A stretch of DNA of 20,020 nucleotides from a virus. The stretch's first letter is position 1, and each line of letters begins with the position of its first letter. The translations under genes were made by a program, and so were the position numbers. The notes beneath the pieces are model-generated. The model had not been told where the DNA came from. It ran no database searches and was given only the letters and a program-made list of their open reading frames with translations. Positions 8,188 through 14,796 of the stretch are shown in pieces. The stretch covers positions 1 through 20,020 of the IMG/VR virus record IMGVR_UViG_3300032053_000685; one strand, given 5' to 3'.

Positions 8188-8614
8188 GAGTATCTCCAAT
8201 GAATCGGCAGTTCTTCTTCCACAGCACCATTAGGATGAGATCGCCTGACGGCATCGCCCCGCGCAACACTGCTTCGTTCTGAAACCCAAAATGTTCATTG
8301 AGCCTGCGTGCATCGCTGTTACTTGCTTCCACCTGAGCAGTGATCCGTTCCACTCCAAGGCGAACAAACGGGTAGTGAAAAATCGCATGGAGAAAAGTCC
8401 GAGTCATCCACCTTTTGCCGGGAATTCCGGCAATGTGCGCGAAGATGTTCGGTCCCGTGTAGTTCTCGTAGACCACCCCCGCTATGATCTCGCCACCTCT
8501 CTCCAGCCCCACTGCCGTGTGGTTTGCCCACCCCTCTGTTTCCAACAACCTTGCACAAAAGTCGCTGACCCGACCCCTGTCTGTTGTGAGCCTAAACCGT
8601 GCCACCGAGTTCAT
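8180..8614 (-). CDS. GNAT-family N-acetyltransferase, 144 aa
   Basis: This is a GCN5-related acetyltransferase encoded inside the tail operon. The typical order is present: an N-terminal strand ARFRL and helix GRVSDFCARLLETEG, the strand GEIIAGVVYENY, a core strand FAHIAGIPG followed by helix RTFLHAIFHYPF, then GVERITAQVEASNSDARRLN and EHFGFQNEAVLRGAMP, ending in the strand DLILMVLW. The N-D/A-x-x-A/R-R-x-x-E-x-x-GF arrangement resembles RimJ/RimL-like acetyltransferases. The canonical acetyl-CoA loop (Q/R-x-x-G-x-G/A) is replaced by PGKRWMTR, as in phage relatives I recall. An upstream in-frame ATG exists at 8650, but 8614 gives the smaller overlap with the preceding gene. The SD is weak, so the start is uncertain. 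Its substrate is unknown; virion or host protein N-termini are possibilities. Confidence 0.85.
   Translation of the reverse strand: MNSVARFRLTTDRGRVSDFCARLLETEGWANHTAVGLERGGEIIAGVVYENYTGPNIFAHIAGIPGKRWMTRTFLHAIFHYPFVRLGVERITAQVEASNSDARRLNEHFGFQNEAVLRGAMPSGDLILMVLWKKNCRFIGDTHG
8194..8197 (-). promoter_or_regulatory. SD deciding start of the S74-domain protein
   Basis: GGAG lies six bases before the ATG at 8187. A longer reading would begin at a TTG (8199) that is itself part of this SD, so 8187 is preferred. The gene then overlaps the acetyltransferase stop by eight bases. Confidence 0.6.
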
Positions 8615-10190
8615 ACACAAAATCCGTTGCGGCCCAAAGTGTCTCCACATCCTGCGCCACTACCATGTGCATTGCCGCCGCGTAGCCCATTCCCTCGACA
8701 CTCTGCCACCGACGGTAACGCCCGTACCGCACGTCCCACTTTGCCGCGTCCCAAATCGCTTGGTCCCAAATGTAATCTTCCGACGGTTGGGGTATCACGC
8801 TGGGTGCCAAAGGCTCGACCACCTCGAAGTCCACTTCCAGTTTTATCGCAGACGCGGGGACCGCCCCCGCCTGAAATATCGGGCGCACCATCGTCCATCG
8901 TTTCGTTATTCCCATCGACTGGAAGTAGTTGTACGCCGTGACCACCTCCAACTCAATCCGATCACCAATCGTCTCGTTCCACGGCACGTTGTCGAAGTAC
9001 CCAGTCCACGCCTGACACATACGCCCGTCTTTGGTGATGAAGTACGGACTGAGGCCGATCAGGCACGAGGACTGTATGTCCATGTTCGTGAACTGACACC
9101 ACGCGCCAGTGATCGTGTTCATTGCGTAGACCGTCACGCCGCCCTGATCCGCAGGTATGGGCACGACAATCCAAATCTGATTCTCGTTGGGAAAAAGCAG
9201 CATTTCCCACCCCACCTTATCGTAGTGCTCAGAAATCAACGAACTGATCGTATGTTGAATCTTGTCGGTGAGGTTGTCTGCTGTGTTGACCTTCGTACTC
9301 TGAAAAGCCCTCGACAATGGTTCTGCGCCGTTCGCCGTGAGCAAAATGAGATCGCCGCCGTAGCTCACACCGCAGCGACGGCCCACGGGAGCGCCCAGAC
9401 GGATCACACCCTCCAAGCCCCACGAAGCCGCGTCTTCCGGGTCAGTACCGCTGTAGACTGCGATCTCTCCGTTGCTGGAAATGAACACCAACTTATCGTT
9501 CATCCCGTCGCCAGAGTCGCCAGCCCACGTGTAGATCGCCATGAGGTAGCCGCCGAACTTGAATAGCTGACCGACCTCGAACGGTTGCGCCACACCACCA
9601 AGCTGATCCACCGGCAGAAACCACGCCTGCGTGCTGTTCTTCTGCACAAACCACAAACGCCTCTGATGCACGGCCACATCAACAAACGTTTTCGGGTCAA
9701 TACCGGAAATGTCGAACCCGGCGGGGGGCGGGGTCAGGTCTTCGAGCACCGTGGTGAACGCCACGCCGTTGTATATACGCGGACTGTCCACCCCGTTCAC
9801 GCAGTAGAGGTAGTTACCGCCCACGTTGCAAAACATCGTGGTCTGCCAGTAATCGCTCAACATACCGGTGATGCTGGCAGTGGGTGCTGGCCCGGTGGAG
9901 GTGATGACATACACCTTCCCTCCGGTGAACGCGATGACTGTCGGCGTCCCAGAAATGGGGCTGAACTCCGCGATGGTGGGGTTGGTGCCACTGGTCATCC
10001 CAACCACACGTTCTTTCCACCCTTGCCGCATGGTCAAGGCATAGGGGAACGGAAACCAGTTCTTCAACACAATCGCGTCCGTGGGCGGCATTGCCGCCAC
10101 ACTATCCCGAGCGTTCAACCCCCCAACAGGCGCAGGGACGCTGGCCGTCTTGATGACGGCACGACGGGGAGTGTTCAGCCACGGGTTCAT
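8592..10190 (-). CDS. Nozzle / packaged-DNA stabilisation-like protein, 532 aa
   Basis: This protein probably forms the distal tail nozzle or DNA-retaining hub, in the place of P22 gp10 or T7 gp12. The N-terminal segment APVGGLNARDSVAAMPPTDA with LKNWFPFPYALTMRQGW is a hallmark of this podovirus group. The body is a run of beta-rich repeats with aromatic and Gly turns, suggestive of a beta-propeller: for example IAEFSPISGTPTVIAFTGGK, KLVFISSNGEIAVYSGTDPE and RRCGVSYGGDLILLTANG. No membrane segment or enzyme motif is evident. It overlaps the 250-aa gene by four bases (ATGA). Its 3' end overlaps the acetyltransferase start by about 23 bases. Assignment is by context and family resemblance; exact fold and stoichiometry are inferred. 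Confidence 0.78.
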   Translation of the reverse strand: MNPWLNTPRRAVIKTASVPAPVGGLNARDSVAAMPPTDAIVLKNWFPFPYALTMRQGWKERVVGMTSGTNPTIAEFSPISGTPTVIAFTGGKVYVITSTGPAPTASITGMLSDYWQTTMFCNVGGNYLYCVNGVDSPRIYNGVAFTTVLEDLTPPPAGFDISGIDPKTFVDVAVHQRRLWFVQKNSTQAWFLPVDQLGGVAQPFEVGQLFKFGGYLMAIYTWAGDSGDGMNDKLVFISSNGEIAVYSGTDPEDAASWGLEGVIRLGAPVGRRCGVSYGGDLILLTANGAEPLSRAFQSTKVNTADNLTDKIQHTISSLISEHYDKVGWEMLLFPNENQIWIVVPIPADQGGVTVYAMNTITGAWCQFTNMDIQSSCLIGLSPYFITKDGRMCQAWTGYFDNVPWNETIGDRIELEVVTAYNYFQSMGITKRWTMVRPIFQAGAVPASAIKLEVDFEVVEPLAPSVIPQPSEDYIWDQAIWDAAKWDVRYGRYRRWQSVEGMGYAAAMHMVVAQDVETLWAATDFVYELGGTV

Positions 10191-10939
10191 GGCCCTGTCG
10201 GTCCAGTGTTCCAGTTACCATCACTGATGTTCCACGGACCAATGTAAATCGGCGACACACGCGGGGATAGCGATAGCCGAGGAGCGCCCTGATTGCGGCT
10301 CATCGCTTGGTTGAACATGATGTCAAAGTCGTTCTGCAACGCAGTAGTGTCGAATCCCTTGATCTGCCACAGCTTCAACTTGATCCCGTTGATCATCATG
10401 CGGGTGTTGAACATACACGTGGCAGCATCCGAGATTGCGGACTGTGCAGTGTTCCCGTCCTCATCGACCACCCACCCATTCGCGTAGTACATGAAGTCGA
10501 GTGTGAAGGGGACAAACACATTGCCACCCGTTACTGTCGGGGTCGGGAACAGTTCGACGGTATCGTTGATGTAGCGGTAGCGCAGGCGTGGGCCGAGCGC
10601 GACGATGCCGCTCTTGAGCGTTTGCCACTGCTGCGGAGTGGCCTGCCCGATGAGTGACCAGTGGTTCGTGCGGTCCCACTCTGTCTGGTCTATGGGACCG
10701 GCCCAGTCAGCGGGTAGAGGGTACGCCTCTTGGTTCTGTACCGTGGTCAGCGAAAAGTGCTTTTCGAGTTCCTTCCACCGATACTTTTCGTAGAGTTCTT
10801 GCCCGAGAGCGTTCCACAGACCGAAGATTTGCTGGCCGGTGGAGTCGCTCGCTTGAGCTACAGTATCTACTACCGGAAGACCAAGTTCACGCAGGGCCGA
10901 TTGGCATTGTTGGAGAATCGTCGGTTGCGGGTACGCCAT
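10187..10939 (-). CDS. Head-tail adaptor / tail tube A-like protein, 250 aa
   Basis: This is likely the connector that extends the portal channel after packaging (position of P22 gp4 or T7 gp11). The N-terminus (ILQQCQSALRELGLP, then DSTGQQIFGLWNALGQEL and YRWKELEKHFSLTT) is helical. It is followed by EAYPLPADW and EWDRTNHWSLIGQATPQQWQ with LKSGIV, a combination I recognise from podovirus proteins placed between capsid and nozzle genes. The C-terminal third is mixed, ending in a Gly/Asn/Pro-rich tail (GNWNTGPTGP). The ATG is preceded by AGGAG at six bases, overlapping the stop of the 59-aa gene, and the stop overlaps the next start as ATGA. Functional assignment rests on gene order plus remembered family resemblance; the structural class (gp4-like or gp11-like) is not settled by sequence alone. 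Confidence 0.72.
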   Translation of the reverse strand: MAYPQPTILQQCQSALRELGLPVVDTVAQASDSTGQQIFGLWNALGQELYEKYRWKELEKHFSLTTVQNQEAYPLPADWAGPIDQTEWDRTNHWSLIGQATPQQWQTLKSGIVALGPRLRYRYINDTVELFPTPTVTGGNVFVPFTLDFMYYANGWVVDEDGNTAQSAISDAATCMFNTRMMINGIKLKLWQIKGFDTTALQNDFDIMFNQAMSRNQGAPRLSLSPRVSPIYIGPWNISDGNWNTGPTGP

Positions 10940-10948
10940 TGTTCGCTC

Positions 10949-11128
10949 CTAGACCAGTGTTACTTCCTTGCGAACCGTTCCCACAGTGAAATACAGCTTG
11001 GTGCCGTCGTACTCGAACAGTCCGTCTTTGGTGACGGTGCGGAGCGGCCCGGGGACCAATACGAGTGTCCCCGGGTTGAACGCTTGTTCCCGTGTCCATG
11101 CGTTCTGGATTCGGTTGACTATGCCCAT
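10949..11128 (-). CDS. Small hypothetical protein, 59 aa
   Basis: This is a 59-residue ORF filling the space between the 209-aa and 250-aa genes. It begins MGIVNRIQNAW and ends GTVRKEVTLV, with an apparent all-beta core (TLVLVPGPLRTVTKDGLFEY, then DGTKLYFTVG). No family is recognised. It is probably real because its ATG shares a base with the preceding stop (TGATG), and its TAG stop is embedded in the SD (TAGGAG) of the following gene, leaving no non-coding space. Reading frame and orientation agree with its neighbours. A neck or head-completion accessory role is inference from position only. Confidence 0.65.
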   Translation of the reverse strand: MGIVNRIQNAWTREQAFNPGTLVLVPGPLRTVTKDGLFEYDGTKLYFTVGTVRKEVTLV

Positions 11129-11757
11129 CAGTTGCCCATGAGAGCTTTCCCAATGGCCCCGGTGATGCTGCCCTTCTCTTTCTGCCCGCGCCGCTCATCT
11201 GTCAGCGCTTCGAGCTTCGCCGCCATCTGCCGGAGTTGCTCATCCTGCGCGGCGAGGCGCGTGGTCAGTTCGTCATTCAGCACCGCAACACGCTGTGCTT
11301 CCGCAGTGTCTTTGGCGAGCTTGATGAAGACATCGGCACGCCGCCGGATTTCGTGACCGCCCATGAATTTCGCAGCATGGGAGTCGCTCATCGCAGCGAG
11401 TTGTTCCACTGTCATCACGCCGAGCGCCTTGAACTCGTACACCTGCGAAATGGAAAGTTGAGGCCACATCTCCAACGGTGTACCTTCGGGGGACTGCTCC
11501 ATATTCTTCTGAAACTTCTCCCACCGAGAAGCGAAACGCACCTTGTCCTCATCGGTCACCGGACGTTCCGCGATGCTGTTCTTGTCGCCGGGGACATGGA
11601 TGCGAATGTGCGGAACGTCGTCGAAAATAGGACGACCCTCCCGATCACTTTTTCCTTCGTTCTTGATCGCCTTCACAGAGAACACAACATACAGTTTGTC
11701 GTCCATTGCGAAGCGGTTGTCGAAACTGTGTTCGTCAAGCGTTTGTTCGAGAGACAT
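11128..11757 (-). CDS. Conserved phage protein with C-terminal coiled coil, 209 aa
   Basis: This protein is the first gene after the terminator. The N-terminal half is a compact beta-rich domain (KLYVVFSVKAIKNEGKSD, DDVPHIRIHVPGDKNS, then RPVTDEDKVRFASRWEKFQK). The middle segment EFKALGVMTVEQLAAMSDSH looks like a helix-hairpin-helix-style element. Residues about 140-195 form a charged coiled coil (KDTAEAQRVAVLNDELTTRL). I recognise this as a type of protein often found downstream of the capsid gene in podovirus-like genomes, but its role has not been assigned as far as I know; head completion is plausible. The SD is weak (AAGG, seven bases from the ATG). No convincing promoter is visible in the short interval after the terminator, so expression may rely on readthrough or antitermination. 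The stop shares a base with the next start (TGATG). Confidence 0.82.
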   Translation of the reverse strand: MSLEQTLDEHSFDNRFAMDDKLYVVFSVKAIKNEGKSDREGRPIFDDVPHIRIHVPGDKNSIAERPVTDEDKVRFASRWEKFQKNMEQSPEGTPLEMWPQLSISQVYEFKALGVMTVEQLAAMSDSHAAKFMGGHEIRRRADVFIKLAKDTAEAQRVAVLNDELTTRLAAQDEQLRQMAAKLEALTDERRGQKEKGSITGAIGKALMGN

Positions 11758-11791
11758 TGGGTTGGCCTTGTGTAGTTTTGTTTTTAGATGG

Positions 11792-11834
11792 AAAAAACCC
11801 CTCGGATCGGCGGAACTCCCGCTCCTCCGAGGGG
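11792..11834 (-). terminator. Rho-independent terminator after the head module
   Basis: On the minus strand CCCCTCGGA pairs perfectly with TCCGAGGGG (9 bp), with an inner GCGG/CCGC stem in the 19-nt loop, and is followed directly by TTTTTT. It lies about 30 bp past the stop of the 111-aa gene and is oriented to stop transcription coming from terminase through capsid. Confidence 0.9.
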
Positions 11835-11863
11835 AAGGCCCACCAGACCGAGGGGTACGACTA

Positions 11864-12199
11864 CTACGCAGTGGCTTCCGCAGCAGCGAGGAACAGGTAG
11901 TCGCCCGCGACAGGCGTCAAGCCCGTCAGGTTGTACCAGTTATTCCCTGTACCAGCGGCCACAGTCACGCCGTTTGTCACCCCGATAGGCGTGGTGCCGT
12001 TGGCGTTCGGGATTTGCCCCGAACCTACGCGCACAAACTGCGCGAGTCCCTTCGCCAAGTCAGCCGTAACGGCACGGGTGCCGAGTGTGAACGGGGCGTA
12101 CTTGTCACCGTCGCCCGTGGTATTGATGGCCCGGGCATCGGGCTTCCACAATTGGGACAGGCCCGCGCCTGCCATTGGGGTAGTCAGAGCAGCAACCAT
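11864..12199 (-). CDS. Putative capsid decoration/head-associated protein, 111 aa
   Basis: This small Ala/Gly/Thr-rich, probably all-beta protein is encoded immediately after the major capsid gene and before a strong terminator. The sequence has alternating short strands and turns (YAPFTLGTRAVTADLAKGLA, FVRVGSGQIP, TPIGVTNGVTVAAGTG, GDYLFLAAAEATA) with no membrane segment or catalytic motif. Placement after the coat gene, within the same terminator-bounded unit, fits a head decoration or stabilising protein made in high amounts. I do not recognise a specific family, and a minor head or connector protein is possible. A clear AGGAG lies eight bases before the ATG, within a 40-bp gap from the capsid stop that carries a seven-C run on the coding strand. 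Confidence 0.75.
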   Translation of the reverse strand: MVAALTTPMAGAGLSQLWKPDARAINTTGDGDKYAPFTLGTRAVTADLAKGLAQFVRVGSGQIPNANGTTPIGVTNGVTVAAGTGNNWYNLTGLTPVAGDYLFLAAAEATA

Positions 12200-12239
12200 A
12201 GCTGTTTCTCCTGAATAGAAGGGTTGGGGGGGTGGACGG

Positions 12240-13223
12240 TTACGTGTTGTCCAGCCGACCTTGCAGGGACGAATTCGAGGTCGTCAAGTTACCGGCGAAC
12301 GCGAGAATCTGCGTCACGGCGTCTTGATTGATCGAATACCGCTTGCCCGGGTCGAGCGCGACAAAGTTACGGTCACGGTGCGGACGGAAGAAGATGTACT
12401 TCGTGTTGAGGAAGTACGCCACCGTCGCGGGCATGTTGCCGCCCAAGCCGCCGTCCAGAACCACATCGGCGTCCATGAACTTGATGGACGGGAAACCGAG
12501 ATTGCCGGTGTCGGGCGAATTGAAACGCTGGATCGCCTGAAGGGACTGCATGTAAAACGCCCACATCAGGTTGTCCATCACGATCAGGTCAGGCCGATTC
12601 TGGCCGCGAACCTGCTTGGCCCACAAACGGTTCATGTACGTCTGGATGTTCGATGCGCTGATCGCTGCACTGCCAGTCGTCGTGCCCTTGTAAAGCTGCG
12701 ACGCCCAGAACGTCCACACGGCACGATCAATACCGCCGTAGGTGCCGGTAGCCGGGTTCGCCGGAACTGCGGCGAGCAGGCCGGTGAGTTCCTTGCCGCC
12801 GTAACCAGTGCCGTCAGCGTACAGACCCGCAGCAACAAGGTTCGCCATCGTGTCTTCGGCAACCGTCATGCGACCTTCGAGCAGGTCGATGATCTGCTCC
12901 TTGCCGGAGTTTTGCAGCATTTCCAGACCGGAGATCGTCACCGGGCAGGCCGCTTGCTTGATGTCGAACTGGGCGGCGCTGATAACGTCTTGCGCTCCCA
13001 CAGGCAGAGTCTCGTACCCGCTGTACCACCCGGCGTTCGCGTTCTGCGCGAAGCTGAGTTCCTGCATGATGACGTTACCGCCGGAGAACGGCTTGCTGTT
13101 TCCCCGTTGTTGCAGGCGGCGCAGGAGCGCGTTGTTCTTCGTTACGTTGTCCGCGATGATCCCGCTACGCGATTGGATCGTCGTAGCGATGATGTCGCTG
13201 ACTTGAGAATTGGCAAAGGCCAT
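12240..13223 (-). CDS. Major capsid protein (HK97-fold type), 327 aa
   Basis: This is the principal shell subunit. The N-terminus MAFANSQVSDIIATTI, with NVTKNNALLRRLQQRGN, then FSGGNVIMQELSFA and TISGLEMLQNSGKEQIIDLL, matches a well-populated podovirus-type major capsid family. The later parts GIDRAVWTFW, NRPDLIVMDN and a C-terminal FFRPHRDRNFVALDPG stretch are also typical. The family is regarded as HK97-fold. There is no obvious N-terminal propeptide or prohead protease in the window, which agrees with a separate scaffold gene. The start is fixed by an AGGGGG SD five bases upstream. The gene follows a 153-bp gap with a hairpin, so its expression may be set separately from the scaffold, as expected for the most abundant virion protein. 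The stop is TAA. Confidence 0.9.
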   Translation of the reverse strand: MAFANSQVSDIIATTIQSRSGIIADNVTKNNALLRRLQQRGNSKPFSGGNVIMQELSFAQNANAGWYSGYETLPVGAQDVISAAQFDIKQAACPVTISGLEMLQNSGKEQIIDLLEGRMTVAEDTMANLVAAGLYADGTGYGGKELTGLLAAVPANPATGTYGGIDRAVWTFWASQLYKGTTTGSAAISASNIQTYMNRLWAKQVRGQNRPDLIVMDNLMWAFYMQSLQAIQRFNSPDTGNLGFPSIKFMDADVVLDGGLGGNMPATVAYFLNTKYIFFRPHRDRNFVALDPGKRYSINQDAVTQILAFAGNLTTSNSSLQGRLDNT

Positions 13224-13335
13224 GAGTGCCCCCTATCAGGTGGAATGAAAACTACGCCGTTTGTTACGACGCTGGCCCTGATGAGGGTGCGGGGAGTCTA
13301 GATGGGGTCGCTGGCGACCTTCTGTCCCATGAGAA

Positions 13336-13362
13336 GGTAGGCTACCCCCGCAGTAGCCCACC
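13336..13362 (-). promoter_or_regulatory. Strong RNA hairpin upstream of the capsid gene
   Basis: On the minus strand GGTGGGCTAC pairs with GTAGCCTACC across a seven-base loop: ten pairs including one G-T wobble. It is followed by TTCTC rather than a T-run, so it is a poor intrinsic terminator on its own. It may pause or partly terminate transcription, protect the 5' end of capsid mRNA, or mark an RNase processing site between scaffold and capsid messages. The structure is directly visible; the function is inference. Confidence 0.5.
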
Positions 13363-13366
13363 TGTC

Positions 13367-13373
13367 AACATAC
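13367..13373 (-). other. Intergenic copy of the dispersed GTATGTT motif
   Basis: GTATGTT lies three bases beyond the scaffold stop codon, outside any gene, and runs directly into GACA to create a TTGACA hexamer. It is the only non-coding member of a set of 21 copies in the window and so cannot be explained by protein sequence. Confidence 0.6.
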
Positions 13374-13376
13374 GCT

Positions 13377-14471
13377 CTACACGCGCTTGGTGCCGCCGGG
13401 GGCGAACTGCGCTTCGAGGAATCCCCGCAGATTGCTGGCGTCTGGAAGCGCAGACCCGGTGGTGACTGCCCCGGGAGCGCCGTTGACGCTGGCCAGAGCG
13501 TTGCGGTTCTTGGCTTGACTCTCGACACGCCTAGTACTGTCGGCAAGCTGCATAGCCGCCCGAATCGTGGGGTCGGCCCAGCACGCCCGGTCATAGGCTT
13601 CCTGAAGGGTGGTTGCAGCCCCGCTGCCCAACATACCGGCCATGATCGGCCGCACCGTGGCGTAGTGTTCGTGCCCCGGCGAGCTTATGAACGCCTCCAA
13701 CTCGCTCACCACCTCCTGCTGAATCGTAGCTTGCTGGGCCGACCCCCGCCGCGCTTCCTCCAGCCTGCGGGTGTCCAGTTCCCGTTGCAGGTTGGCCTTC
13801 TCCGGGTCTATTTGGGCGTTGAGGTCGATGCCGTACTGGTTGGCCATCGCTTGGAACAGCGCCGTCTTGTGCTCCTTGGACCCATAGCGCAGGGTGTAGG
13901 AAGTCTCCAGAAGCGCCCGCATCGCCGCTTGGGGGGTAGCCCCCTCCCGAGACAAAATCTCGGCGTAGGGCGCGAATTCCTGCATTACCGAGTCCCCAAA
14001 CTTGCGGACCTCGGCGGCACGTTGCAGCCCCACTGCAATTTCCTTCTCGCGGCGGTGAATTTCACCCTTCAGGGCCGGATCAAGGCCCGCCCACTTTTCC
14101 TTGAGTTCGGGCGTCCACGAAGGCGGCGCTTCGTCGGCGGTTGCCACGACGGGCGGCGTCGCCACTTTGCCGTCAGTTGGTGCCCCCTCGGCCATTGCCG
14201 GCGCAGTCGGCGCAGCAGCGGTGTCTGGTTTCGCGGGTGCATCAGAAGGAGCAGCATCGGGGGTCTTTTTCAGAAACCGTCCAGAGGAATCCCGCCCCGT
14301 TCCCTTGTCTTGCGTAGCGGGGGTACTCGGAGCGGCTGGGGCAACTGCTTCCGCCGGTGCCGGAGCCACGGGGGCTGCGGCGGTGTCGGGTGTGGATGGG
14401 GCCGACTGCTCCATCGCGTCGATGGTTGCGGAGATTGAGTCATGGACAGACGCATTTTCTTCTGGGGGCAT
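13377..14471 (-). CDS. Scaffold-like head assembly protein, 364 aa
   Basis: This is the probable scaffolding protein that guides coat polymerisation and then leaves the procapsid. Evidence is its place directly before the major capsid gene and its composition: a low-complexity Ala/Pro/Thr-rich N-terminal third (residues 1 to about 115), then PPSWTPELKEKWAGLDP followed by a helical KGEIHRREKEIAVGLQRA segment, which is typical of podovirus scaffold proteins. A long charged helix follows (LQRELDTRRLEEARRGSAQQ, about residues 225-250). There are no cysteine clusters, membrane segments or protease motifs. An SD (AGGAA) lies six bases upstream of the ATG, one base after the preceding stop codon. 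The acidic or structured C-terminus (LRGFLEAQFAPGGTKRV) could contact coat protein, as in P22 gp8, though P22 uses a basic helix-turn-helix there. The gene is followed by a 153-bp gap. Confidence 0.82.
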   Translation of the reverse strand: MPPEENASVHDSISATIDAMEQSAPSTPDTAAAPVAPAPAEAVAPAAPSTPATQDKGTGRDSSGRFLKKTPDAAPSDAPAKPDTAAAPTAPAMAEGAPTDGKVATPPVVATADEAPPSWTPELKEKWAGLDPALKGEIHRREKEIAVGLQRAAEVRKFGDSVMQEFAPYAEILSREGATPQAAMRALLETSYTLRYGSKEHKTALFQAMANQYGIDLNAQIDPEKANLQRELDTRRLEEARRGSAQQATIQQEVVSELEAFISSPGHEHYATVRPIMAGMLGSGAATTLQEAYDRACWADPTIRAAMQLADSTRRVESQAKNRNALASVNGAPGAVTTGSALPDASNLRGFLEAQFAPGGTKRV

Positions 14472-14472
14472 C

Positions 14473-14796
14473 TTAGTTTCCTATTCTTCGGTTGGAGCCA
14501 CGTTGAACCGCCTTATCGGCGAATTCCCATAACCGCTCTCTCAACGCTTGGCGGTCTTTTGGGTCTTTTTGCGGAGCCTTGCGAACCTCGTCCCCCTTCT
14601 CGAAGGGAACGACGTTGTGCTTTCGCATGTGCTCGTAGTAGGCGCGCTTCCCCTCGACCACGGTTCCGTCAAGGGGTGAAACAAACGCTGGTATGTCTCC
14701 ATGCACCACTGGGAAATCGGAACTCCCCTCATCAACATAGATCACCTCCACCATTTCTTTAAGCGCGGGGTCGTAGCGGAATCTTCTGCGGGACAT
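14473..14796 (-). CDS. Conserved small phage head protein, 107 aa
   Basis: This small charged protein lies between portal and scaffold. It begins with a basic segment (MSRRRFRYD) and an MVEV strand. It continues with DIPAFVSPLDGTVVEGKRAY followed by YEHMRKHNVVPFEKGDE, a pattern I associate with short proteins found between portal and scaffold in podovirus-type genomes. No catalytic motif or membrane segment is visible. The start shares one base with the portal stop (TGATG), and a strong GGAGG sits seven bases upstream inside the portal C-terminal codons, so it is probably translated by coupling. It ends one base before the scaffold start. Its biochemical role is unknown; head assembly or portal association is inference from position. 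Confidence 0.8.
   Translation of the reverse strand: MSRRRFRYDPALKEMVEVIYVDEGSSDFPVVHGDIPAFVSPLDGTVVEGKRAYYEHMRKHNVVPFEKGDEVRKAPQKDPKDRQALRERLWEFADKAVQRGSNRRIGN

Larger units (their letters stand above)
13224..13376. other. Intergenic gap between scaffold and capsid genes
   Basis: This is the largest gene-free stretch in the window (153 bp). On the minus strand it holds, in order, a GTATGTT motif fused to a TTGACA hexamer, a strong 10-bp hairpin (13336-13362), a short perfect hairpin GGTCG-CCAG-CGACC (13306-13319), a GTTTGTT-type motif at 13259-13265 (plus-strand sense), and the capsid SD AGGGGG five bases before the capsid ATG. No ORF is supportable here. Confidence 0.7.

Noticed and set aside
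8484-9566. A plus-strand open frame of 360 codons opposite the nozzle gene
   Set aside because: Its composition (His/Arg/Val-rich) and lack of SD or domains match a shadow of the minus-strand gene, as do the other long plus-strand frames near 12261-13301, 13515-14438, 15348-16445 and 16470-17564.
13339-13368. TTGACA with TAGCCT as a sigma70 promoter for the capsid gene
   Set aside because: The -10 matches only three of six positions, spacing is 18, and the region is occupied by a strong hairpin, so it is kept only as a hypothesis and not listed as a promoter.
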